Part shown: piece by piece, positions 44,515 through 51,561 of the stretch | Layout of the letters: each line of letters begins with the position of its first letter | Position numbering within the stretch: position 1 is the first letter of the stretch | Assembly (NCBI RefSeq): GCF_009831625.1 | Contig: NZ_WUUS01000008.1 | Location: forward strand, 1 to 64,000 | From: Halobaculum saliterrae | Lineage (GTDB): Archaea; Halobacteriota; Halobacteria; Halobacteriales; Haloferacaceae | Direction: 5' to 3' | Length of the DNA: 64,000 bases | The notes under the pieces: model-generated | Database searches by the model: none | Told to the model about the DNA's origin: nothing | Seen by the model: only the letters and a program-made list of their open reading frames with translations | Made by a program: the position numbers and the translations under genes

Positions 44515-44934
44515 ATGCGAACAGTCACGGCGACACGGGAGCTGCCGGCCCCGCCCGACGCGGTTCGGGAGGCGATCCTCGACATCGAGCCGTTCACCCG
44601 CGCCGCGGGGTTCGACGAGGTTCGCGTCGACGGACGGCGGATCGAGGTCGCGAACGACGTCGGGATCACGGAGATCGCGCTGGAGCTGGAGGTCGTGGAC
44701 GACGCCGACGCCGTCCTCGCCTACGAGCAACGCGAGGGGATCTTCGAGGAGATGCGGACGACGTACACGGCGGAGCCGACCGACGCCGGAACACGGGTCC
44801 GCGCGAGGACCGAGTTCGCGCTCGACGTGCCGGTCGTCGGCGAGGTGCTCGACGCCACCGTCATCACGCGACAACGGCGGGCCGAGTTGAACGCGCAGTT
44901 CGATCACCTCGAATCCGTCACCGGATCGGCGTAG
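44515..44934 (+). CDS. SRPBCC-family protein
   Basis: The 139-residue protein begins MRTVTATRELPAPPDAVREAILDIEPFTRAAGFDEVRV, typical of the SRPBCC fold, which binds hydrophobic ligands. The ATG at 44515 is chosen over an earlier ATG at 44470, which would overlap the palindrome. Related small SRPBCC proteins occur in haloarchaeal denitrification neighbourhoods. Confidence 0.78.
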   Translation: MRTVTATRELPAPPDAVREAILDIEPFTRAAGFDEVRVDGRRIEVANDVGITEIALELEVVDDADAVLAYEQREGIFEEMRTTYTAEPTDAGTRVRARTEFALDVPVVGEVLDATVITRQRRAELNAQFDHLESVTGSA

Positions 44935-45019
44935 GCCGACCGGATGGGTCGCCCGGACGGATCGACCCGGTGGGTCGCCGGGGCGGAACTTCCCGCCAAC
45001 GCGGAGTCAGGACCCCTGT

Positions 45020-45325
45020 CTACTCCGTCGACCGAGGCGCGAGAACGATCAGCGCGACGCTGTCCTCCAGCGCGCGCGGCGATATCTCCCGCTCGCCCTC
45101 GAACCGGGCGATGTCACCGGCCGCCACCTCGTGGGTTTCCTCGTCGAGCTGGAGTTCGATCGCGCCCTCGATGAGGTAGAACACGATGTCCCGGCCCGGA
45201 TGCGTGTGCGACGGGACCGACTCCCCCTCCGCGAGCGTGAGCCTGATCGTCTTCGGCTCGTCGTCCGGGAAAGCGTTCGCGTGCGGTTCACCCTCCAGGT
45301 CGGCGAGCGCGCGGACGGTCGTCAT
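45020..45325 (-). CDS. Cupin-domain protein (second of the pair)
   Basis: The 101-residue protein has a cupin barrel with SVPSHTHPGRDIVFYLIEGAIELQLDEETHEVAAGD; His and Glu could bind metal. It overlaps the first cupin by 4 bp (ATGA), indicating coupling. Part of the 45815-45020 operon. The substrate is unknown. Confidence 0.85.
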   Translation of the reverse strand: MTTVRALADLEGEPHANAFPDDEPKTIRLTLAEGESVPSHTHPGRDIVFYLIEGAIELQLDEETHEVAAGDIARFEGEREISPRALEDSVALIVLAPRSTE

Positions 45326-45708
45326 TCGGCGCCCCCACGCGGGTCGAACTCGCCCCGCCGCAACCCGGCGCGCACCGGTTCGTGTTCGGCGTCGGTCGGC
45401 GGCGGCGCGGTGACGAGCAGCGCCTCCAGCCTGTCGTCCTCGTCCGCTTTGATCCCACGATCGGTGTCCGATTCGACCACGACCACGTCGCCCGGCTCGA
45501 CGCGGCGGTCCGTCTCGCCGTCCCTGACGACCCCGGTCCCCGAGCGGACGGAGATCACCACGTCGCTCGACGGGGCGTGGACCGGAATGAACTGTCCCGG
45601 CTCGAAGTAGCCGCAGACGACCTTCATCCGGTCGCTGCGGAACGCCTCGACGGCCGAGAACTGGTCGCCGTCGTACTCGCGCGCCTCGTCGAACTCGACC
45701 GCGGTCAC
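45322..45708 (-). CDS. Cupin-domain protein (first of the pair)
   Basis: The 128-residue protein has a cupin barrel with GYFEPGQFIPVHAPSSDVVISVRSGTGVVRDGE. The GTG start has a strong Shine-Dalgarno GGAGGG at 45715-45720 and overlaps the stop of the 36-codon ORF upstream, so translation is probably coupled to it. It is co-transcribed with the next cupin. Confidence 0.84.
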   Translation of the reverse strand: MTAVEFDEAREYDGDQFSAVEAFRSDRMKVVCGYFEPGQFIPVHAPSSDVVISVRSGTGVVRDGETDRRVEPGDVVVVESDTDRGIKADEDDRLEALLVTAPPPTDAEHEPVRAGLRRGEFDPRGGAE

Positions 45709-45815
45709 GCGGATCCCTCCATGGGGGAGCCTGCTCGGTCGCCAGCCGACGCGGCGGAATCGGGCTCGAAGCCGACGGCACTGTTCCGGATTGTTTTAGG
45801 TACACCTAAATCCAT
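45705..45815 (-). CDS. Leaderless 36-residue small ORF heading the cupin operon
   Basis: ATG at 45815 begins MDLGVPKTIRNSAVGFEPDS and ends with a TGA that overlaps the GTG of the first cupin. The palindrome CGAACACGTTCG is 41 nt upstream, close to the fixed 39-nt rule, which argues that this ATG is at or near the transcript start. The DtxR-like palindrome lies within codons 2-7. It may be a short peptide or a leader for translational coupling. Confidence 0.5.
   Translation of the reverse strand: MDLGVPKTIRNSAVGFEPDSAASAGDRAGSPMEGSA
45795..45810 (-). promoter_or_regulatory. DtxR-like operator (TTTAGGT-AC-ACCTAAA)
   Basis: Perfect 7-bp inverted repeat with a 2-bp spacer. Half-sites TTAGG/CCTAA resemble DtxR/IdeR boxes from memory. 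It overlaps the start of the small ORF, an expected place for a repressor. The DtxR-like gene lies just upstream at 45899. Confidence 0.65.
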
Positions 45816-45855
45816 GCGATCGATGCTTCACCGGCTACCACAAAGAGCGTTCGTC

Positions 45856-45867
45856 CGAACACGTTCG
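45856..45867 (-). promoter_or_regulatory. Regulon palindrome, site f (CGAACACGTTCG)
   Basis: Perfect palindrome, 41 nt before the small ORF start at 45815. Confidence 0.75.
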
Positions 45868-45898
45868 CCGCGAAGGACGGCGTCCGTCGATCCGGCGG

Positions 45899-46390
45899 TC
45901 ACGCCACACAGCCGCCGCTCGGTCCGTCGGCGGCCGGACACAGCGCGAGACAGGGTCCCTCGACGAGGTCGTGGAGGCGGGAGACGGCGTCCTCCGGCAG
46001 TTCGATCCCGATGTCGAGGGCCGAGCGCTCGTCGATCGCGGCGTTCACCGTGGACTCGAAGAAGCTCGCGACGACACAGGACCGACTGGCGACCTCGACG
46101 GCGAGGGTTCGACCCCGCTCGGTGAGACGCGCGCCGCGATACGGCTCGTGGTCGATCAGTCCCCTGTCGTCCAGCCTCGAGACCATCTCGGTGACGCTCG
46201 CCGGGGTCACGCCCAACTCGTCGGAGAGTTCTCCCGTGGACACTCGGGGATCGCCCGTCGCCGACCGAGCGAGGATCGCATGGAGGTATCGTGCCACGGA
46301 CCGGTCGATCTCCGAGGCGGAGCGGGCGCCCGGAGCACACCCGTCTCCCGTGGGAACTGAGGCCATGCCGACGTGTCCCTCGGCCATCAT
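45899..46390 (-). CDS. DtxR-like winged-helix regulator with altered metal site
   Basis: The 163-residue protein has a DtxR-type HTH: ARYLHAILARSATGDPRVSTGELSDELGVTPASVTEMVSRLDDRGLIDHEPY. Where DtxR has a conserved His in RRHR and a CxxEH-type motif, this protein has SRSCVVASFF and lacks the EACxLEH region; three Cys occur near the C-terminus (PCLALCP and GGC). It may sense a different metal, Fe-S cluster or NO. The ATG at 46390 is preferred because the CGTTTATCC box lies about 40 nt upstream; an ATG at 46423 would overlap that box. Confidence 0.75.
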   Translation of the reverse strand: MMAEGHVGMASVPTGDGCAPGARSASEIDRSVARYLHAILARSATGDPRVSTGELSDELGVTPASVTEMVSRLDDRGLIDHEPYRGARLTERGRTLAVEVASRSCVVASFFESTVNAAIDERSALDIGIELPEDAVSRLHDLVEGPCLALCPAADGPSGGCVA

Positions 46391-46504
46391 CCAAAGTGTG
46401 GTCCCGAACTCCTTCGCACTCATCGGATAAACGGGGTCGTCACAGGGGCGAGATCGCCGCCTGCGCCGATCGCGCGTTCGCTGCGGTCTCCGGACGTCCG
46501 GCGA

Positions 46505-47551
46505 TCAGAACGGCGCGCTGGGGACGTCGTCGTCGACGGCCGTGGCACCGTCCCCACTCTCCCTGCCGATGAGGACTCTGAACTCGCCGGGGTCCTTCGC
46601 GCGGTACTCCCAGTGGAACTCATCGCCCGCCTCGGCCTCGAACTGGTGATACAGCGGCTTGGGATCGTGGTCGTTGACCAGCACGAACCCCTCGCCGGTC
46701 TCCAGGTCCCCGTACGTGTCGAAAATCCGCTCGTGACGCTGTGCGGGCGGGAGTTCGCGCACGTCGAGTTCCTCCGCCACGGTCACCGACGCGTCCCCGG
46801 AGGACGCCGCTCGATCGTCGTCGGTGGAGCTGCCGGACTCCCCACCCTTCGTGACGTGTACCCGGCACCGCCCCGGCTCCGTCTCGATGACGGACCAGTC
46901 GAACGCCTCGCCGTAGCGCTGCTCGAACTCGCGACGGAGCGGCACGGGCTCGTGGGGCGCGACGATCTCCATCGTCTCCCCCTCGTCGATGTTGCCGTAC
47001 CGATGGTGGATCGTCGGGTGGCGCTCCTGCTTCGGTATCTCCCGCACGTCGAACGACGCCGTGACGGCACCGTCCCCCGACTCCGTCTCCCCGGTCTTCC
47101 GGATCTCCACGCGCCACTCCCCCGGGTCACGCCTCGTGTACTCCCACTCGAAGCTCTCCCCGCGGGTCGACCGGAGCTCGTGATACAGCGGCTTGGGGTC
47201 GTGGTCGTTCACGAGTTCGAACCCCTGGCCGGGATCGAGTCGGTCGAACGTCCCCGTGAGCGCCTCGTGGCGTCGGCTCGGCGGCACGTCCCGCACGTCG
47301 AACTCTGTCAGCTCGTCCCCCTCGTGGGCCGCCGCCTTCGTCACCGCGTGTTCCACGACGCCGTCAACGTGGTGTTCGGTCGTCACGTCGAGGTCACGGC
47401 CCCGCGTGATACGGTAGCGCGTGAGGAGGACGGTCAGATCGCGTCCCGCCTCGACGGTGATCGTCTCGTCGGCGTCCGCCTCGTCGAGCGCGTCGAAGAG
47501 CCGGTCCCGGTCGGCCTCCTCGTCCTCGGAGCGGAGATCGAGCGTCGTCAT
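46505..47551 (-). CDS. Triple-DUF2249 protein
   Basis: The 348-residue protein has a degenerate N-terminal domain (2-72) and three DUF2249 domains at about residues 83-152, 166-235 and 261-330. Domains 1 and 3 keep LVNDHDPKPLYH; domain 2 has IVAPHEPVPLRR instead. It ends VPSAPF. The single-domain relative lies at 39614. The palindrome at 47591 lies 40 nt upstream of the ATG at 47551. The function is unknown; linked genes suggest NO or redox handling. Confidence 0.88.
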   Translation of the reverse strand: MTTLDLRSEDEEADRDRLFDALDEADADETITVEAGRDLTVLLTRYRITRGRDLDVTTEHHVDGVVEHAVTKAAAHEGDELTEFDVRDVPPSRRHEALTGTFDRLDPGQGFELVNDHDPKPLYHELRSTRGESFEWEYTRRDPGEWRVEIRKTGETESGDGAVTASFDVREIPKQERHPTIHHRYGNIDEGETMEIVAPHEPVPLRREFEQRYGEAFDWSVIETEPGRCRVHVTKGGESGSSTDDDRAASSGDASVTVAEELDVRELPPAQRHERIFDTYGDLETGEGFVLVNDHDPKPLYHQFEAEAGDEFHWEYRAKDPGEFRVLIGRESGDGATAVDDDVPSAPF

Positions 47552-47590
47552 CGATCGCACCGATGGTCCGGTACCCCATAGCGGCTGTCG

Positions 47591-47602
47591 CGAACAACTT
47601 CG
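47591..47602 (-). promoter_or_regulatory. Regulon palindrome, site g (CGAACAACTTCG)
   Basis: One mismatch in the right arm. Located 40 nt before the start at 47551. Confidence 0.65.
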
Positions 47603-47725
47603 CCCCCGAATCCGGCGGGAGGTGCGAGCGAGCGCGGGCGAGCGACCTCCTCGTCGCTGTGGGCCGGGGAGCGGCGGCCGCGTCGACTCGGGGGGTTCAA
47701 ACGGCGGCGGGCCGTGGGACCGACG

Positions 47726-48703
47726 ATGGGAAACGCGGACCTGCGTGACATCGCGCACATCGAGGACGTCGCCTTCGGGGACCTCTCCGGGGTGGTCGCG
47801 GTGGACGCGCACAACTGGCTGTACCGGTACCTCACGACGACGGTGAAGTTCACCGGCGATCACCGCTACACCACGGAGGACGGCGAGGAGGTCGCGAACC
47901 TCATCGGGATCGTGCAGGGGCTCCCGAAGTTCCTCGATAACGACCTCACCCCGGTGTTCGTGTTCGACGGCGGCGTCACCGACCTGAAGGACGACGAGGT
48001 GGCGAAGCGGCGCGCGGCGCGGGAGGACGCCGAGGAGCGACGGAAGGAGGCCGAGGAACGCGGCGATTCCGTCGAGGCGGCACGGCTGGAGGCGCGCACG
48101 CAGCGGCTCACCGACACGATCCACGAGACCTCCCGCGAGGTGCTGCGCCTGCTCGACGTGCCAGTCGTCGAGGCGCCCGCGGAGGGCGAGGCGCAGTGCG
48201 CGTACATGAACCGCGTCGGCGACGCCGACTTCTCGGGGAGCGAGGACTACGACACGATGCTGTTCGGCGGGCCCCGGACGCTCCGACAGCTCACCTCGAA
48301 GGGCGACCCGGAGGTGATGGACCTCGAGAAGACCCTCGCGGACCACGACATCACCCAGGAACAGCTCGTGGACGTGGCGATGCTGTGTGGCACGGACTTC
48401 AACGAGGGCGTGCGCGGGATCGGTCCGAAGACCGCCCTGAGGGCGGTGAAGGAGCACGGCGACCTGTTCGCGGTGCTCGATGCGCGCGACGCCGACATCG
48501 CCAACGCCGAACGGGTCCGCGAGTTCTTCCACTCGCCGCCGGTGACCGACGACTACGCGTTCGACACGACGATCACTCCGGACGTCGACGCCGCCCGCGC
48601 GTACGTCGTGGACGAGTGGGAGGTCGACCCACAGGAGGTGGAACGCGGCTTCGAGCGGATCGAGGAGGCGCTCACGCAGACCGGCCTCGACGACTGGACC
48701 TGA
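47726..48703 (+). CDS. fen: Flap endonuclease 1 (FEN1)
   Basis: The 325-residue nuclease cuts 5' flaps in Okazaki fragment maturation and repair. Catalytic acidic residues lie in [30 protein letters not shown] and [11 protein letters not shown], followed by the helix-hairpin-helix [13 protein letters not shown]-terminal PIP-like motif (TGLDDW) may bind PCNA. Length is normal. The ATG at 47726 follows a conventional N-terminus (MGNADL). Confidence 0.96.
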   Translation: MGNADLRDIAHIEDVAFGDLSGVVAVDAHNWLYRYLTTTVKFTGDHRYTTEDGEEVANLIGIVQGLPKFLDNDLTPVFVFDGGVTDLKDDEVAKRRAAREDAEERRKEAEERGDSVEAARLEARTQRLTDTIHETSREVLRLLDVPVVEAPAEGEAQCAYMNRVGDADFSGSEDYDTMLFGGPRTLRQLTSKGDPEVMDLEKTLADHDITQEQLVDVAMLCGTDFNEGVRGIGPKTALRAVKEHGDLFAVLDARDADIANAERVREFFHSPPVTDDYAFDTTITPDVDAARAYVVDEWEVDPQEVERGFERIEEALTQTGLDDWT

Positions 48704-48805
48704 GCCGTCGCGGGCGGTCCGGCGAGCGGCCGTTCACCCGGCGGCCCGGCGGGTTCGGTTCGGATCCGATGGGATTAACATACCGCGCCGGGTAGCCATT
48801 ATCGC

Positions 48806-48880
48806 GCTCGGTTGGTGTAGTCCGGCCAATCATGTTGGCCTTTCGAGCCGACGACCAGGGTTCAAATCCCTGACCGAGCA
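48806..48880 (+). tRNA. tRNA-Glu (TTC)
   Basis: 75 nt. Acceptor GCTCGGT/ACCGAGC, anticodon stem TTGGC/GCCGA with loop CTTTCGA (anticodon TTC), T-arm CAGGG-TTCAAAT-CCCTG. GATTAACATA near 48774 may be the promoter. The 3' 22 bp are duplicated at 48965-48986. Confidence 0.95.
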
Positions 48881-48986
48881 TGGTTCTTGAAACGAAGTGG
48901 AGAGAACCACGCGCAGCGTCGGGATTCGAAGTAGAGAGCGGCGAGCGGAGCGAGCCGTTCGTGTGGTTCAAATCCCTGACCGAGCA
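48859..48986. repeat. Duplicated tRNA-Glu 3' end (att-like direct repeat)
   Basis: The last 22 bp of tRNA-Glu (48859-48880) recur perfectly at 48965-48986. The 84 bp between contain no gene, but include GAGCGGCGAGCGGAGCGAGC-like repeats. This is the structure left by an element that integrated at the tRNA and was lost or deleted. Confidence 0.8.
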
Positions 48987-49062
48987 CTTCTCGCGCATCG
49001 TCACGTGTCGTGCGACGCCGCCCTCGGAGCGAGAGTGTCGTCGACCGTCGCCCGTCGTCGCG

Positions 49063-49857
49063 TCAGGGGCGCTCGCCGTCGTACGCGTCGAGCCAATCGC
49101 CCACCACTGACTGGATCGCTCCGGCGGTGCTTCCGAGATTGAGGATCTGATAGCCGTCGTCGACCTTCTCGTTCACGTCGTCCATGCCGAACCCGAGCCC
49201 GCCCACCGGCACGTCCGCATCCAGCGCCGCGGTGCGGACGCGGTCGACGGCCTCCCGGACCTCCGGGTGATCGAGCTCCCCGGGGTGGCCGAGCCCCACC
49301 GAGAGGTCGAGGGGGCCGATGAACACGAATCCCAGATCCGGGACGTCGAGGATCGACTCGATGTTCTCGACCGCCTCGACCGTCTCGACGGTGGTGCCGA
49401 CGAGCGTCTCGCGGTCCTCCGCCTCGACGTACTCCTCCTTGAGCCCCCAGCGGCGCGCCCGCGGCGCGGCGAGGCCGCGGTCCCCCGGCTCGCCGTCGTA
49501 GCGGAATCGGGCGGACCTGACGGCGGTCTCCACCTCCGCGGCCGTCTCCACTCGCGGGAGGAACAGCGATCGGACGCCGAGGTCCAGCGCCTTCCGAACG
49601 AGCGTCGGTTCGCTGTCCGGGAGGCGCACGAGCGGCTCGATCCCGGTTCGCTCGGCCGCCCGCAGGAGGTGTTCGACGGTCGGGCCGTCCCACGGGTCGG
49701 GTCCGCCGTGTTCCATGTCGAGCCACACGAAGTCCAGCCCGAGCTCCCCGTACAGCTCGACCATCGAGGGGTCGTACGTCGAGTCGAGCACGCCCAGCGC
49801 GACGCCGCCGTCCTCGATCCGTGCGCGAAGGCCGTTTCGGGGCTCCGAGTTCGCCAT
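49063..49857 (-). CDS. HpcH/HpaI-family aldolase
   Basis: The 264-residue TIM-barrel enzyme of the HpcH/HpaI type, with LDFVWLDMEHGG (metal/acid residues), LFLPRVETAAEVE (catalytic Glu and Arg) and FIGPLDLSVGLG. It cleaves or forms hydroxy-oxo-acids, and the substrate is unknown. The ATG at 49857 gives the normal N-terminus. Confidence 0.9.
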   Translation of the reverse strand: MANSEPRNGLRARIEDGGVALGVLDSTYDPSMVELYGELGLDFVWLDMEHGGPDPWDGPTVEHLLRAAERTGIEPLVRLPDSEPTLVRKALDLGVRSLFLPRVETAAEVETAVRSARFRYDGEPGDRGLAAPRARRWGLKEEYVEAEDRETLVGTTVETVEAVENIESILDVPDLGFVFIGPLDLSVGLGHPGELDHPEVREAVDRVRTAALDADVPVGGLGFGMDDVNEKVDDGYQILNLGSTAGAIQSVVGDWLDAYDGERP

Positions 49858-49956
49858 GCGATCGGTTCGACGGCGTGTCGGAAAAGCGCCACGCGGATTC
49901 CAACTCGACGGATGTCCGCAGGTTCCGGGCCACACGAGCGACGCTCGGACGGGGGG

Positions 49957-51411
49957 CTACCGGAGCTTGCGGTAACTCTCCTCCAGATCGATCATCGGCT
50001 CGGGGTAGTCGATCCCCAACTGGACGCCGTGCTCCGCCTGCCGTTGCTCGCTCATCGTCCACGGCTCGTGGACCGTCCCGGGCGGGACATCCGACAGCTC
50101 CGGGATCCAGTGTTTCACGTACTCTCCGTCGCCGTCGTACTTCCTCGCCTGCTTGAGGATGTTGAAGTAGCGGTCCCTGCTGTCGTTGCCGACGCCGGCG
50201 ATGTACGCCCAGTTGCCGTAGTTGGACGCCGGGTCGTAGTCGACCAACTGGGTCTCGAAGTAGGCGGCCCCGCGGCGCCAGTCGATCCGGAGGTTGTTCG
50301 CGAGGAACGACGCCGCGTTCTGCCGGGCACGGTTGCTCTGGTACCCGGTCGCGTTCAGCTCGCGCATCGCCGCGTCGACGAAGGGGACTCCGGTCTCGCC
50401 GTCCGCCCACCGGCGGAACCCCTCGTCGTCCTCGCGCCAGTGAACGTCGTCGCGGCCGCGGATGCCGCCGCGGCGGAAGAAGTCGCCGCCGTGTTTGGCG
50501 AACTGGAACTGGAAGAAGTCACGCCAGATCAGCTCGAACAGCAGCCAGTACGTGGAGTCGTTGGCGACGCGCTCGCGCTCGTACCGCTTCACCTCGCGGC
50601 GCACCCGCCGCGGCGATAGGCAGCCCTCGTTGAGCCACGGCGACAGCTTCGAGGAGAACCCCTGCCCGAGCAGTCCGTTTCGGGTCTCCTTGTACTCGCG
50701 GAGGCGGTCCTCCGCGAACAGATAGCGATCTAGCCGCTCGATCCCGGCCGACTCCCCGCCCTCGAACCGGAGCACGGCGCGGTCGTCGTGCTCGACCTCC
50801 TCGACCCCCAGATCCTCCGGCGTGGGGATCGATCCGGCGCCGATCGCTCCGACGGGTGCCGCCGGCAGGTCCGGTTCGGGGAGGGGCTCGCGAACGCTCG
50901 CGCGGTTCTCGACGGTCTTCCGGAAGCTCGTGTAGGTGTCGGAGATCTCGGTGTACTCGACCGGCAGGTCGTTGAGGTGATACAGCGTGTGCGTCCAGTG
51001 GCGCCGGGGCGTCACGTTCAGCCCGCGGAGCCGTTTGCGGACCGTGTTCTCGACGCCCATCTCCTCGGGGATCGGCAGCGTCCCGAAGTGTACCTCGTCG
51101 GCGTCGAGGACCTTCGCGACCGCCGGGACGACCCGTTCGGGCGTGTCGTGGCGGACGACGAGGTCCGAGTCCCGCTCTCGGAGCCGCTCGCGGAGGTCGG
51201 CGACCGACTCGCGACGGAAGCGGGCGCGGTGTGGGCCCGTCTTCTCGAAGCGGAAGGAGTCGTCGCCGCCGAACTCGCGTTCGCCGTACTCGCGCGGGTC
51301 GAACGCGTACACCGGGACCACCTCCTCGGCGTCGGCGGCCTCCAACAGCGCCTCGTTGTCGTGGACGCGGAGGTCGCGGCGGAACCAGACGACGGCGGTG
51401 TCAGCTGCCAT
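49957..51411 (-). CDS. DASH-type cryptochrome/photolyase
   Basis: The 484-residue flavoprotein has the N-terminal photolyase alpha/beta domain (VVWFRRDLRVHDN) and the FAD-binding helical domain with YWLLFELIWRDFFQFQFAKHGG and TGYQSNRARQNAASFLANNL, both typical of cry-DASH. It may repair CPD lesions in single-stranded DNA or sense light. Start at 51411 or 51423 is possible; I chose 51411. Confidence 0.93.
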   Translation of the reverse strand: MAADTAVVWFRRDLRVHDNEALLEAADAEEVVPVYAFDPREYGEREFGGDDSFRFEKTGPHRARFRRESVADLRERLRERDSDLVVRHDTPERVVPAVAKVLDADEVHFGTLPIPEEMGVENTVRKRLRGLNVTPRRHWTHTLYHLNDLPVEYTEISDTYTSFRKTVENRASVREPLPEPDLPAAPVGAIGAGSIPTPEDLGVEEVEHDDRAVLRFEGGESAGIERLDRYLFAEDRLREYKETRNGLLGQGFSSKLSPWLNEGCLSPRRVRREVKRYERERVANDSTYWLLFELIWRDFFQFQFAKHGGDFFRRGGIRGRDDVHWREDDEGFRRWADGETGVPFVDAAMRELNATGYQSNRARQNAASFLANNLRIDWRRGAAYFETQLVDYDPASNYGNWAYIAGVGNDSRDRYFNILKQARKYDGDGEYVKHWIPELSDVPPGTVHEPWTMSEQRQAEHGVQLGIDYPEPMIDLEESYRKLR

Positions 51412-51561
51412 CGGATCGATCACGGCCGCGACGAACTTGAACCCGTCCGCCGCGACGGCCAGTAGTGCTCACGAGCGGGGGCCGTGACCGACGAACGGTG
51501 GGCCGTGACCGACAACCGACGGGGAGTGACCGACGAGCGGCTGGACCGCCCGGGCGACACC

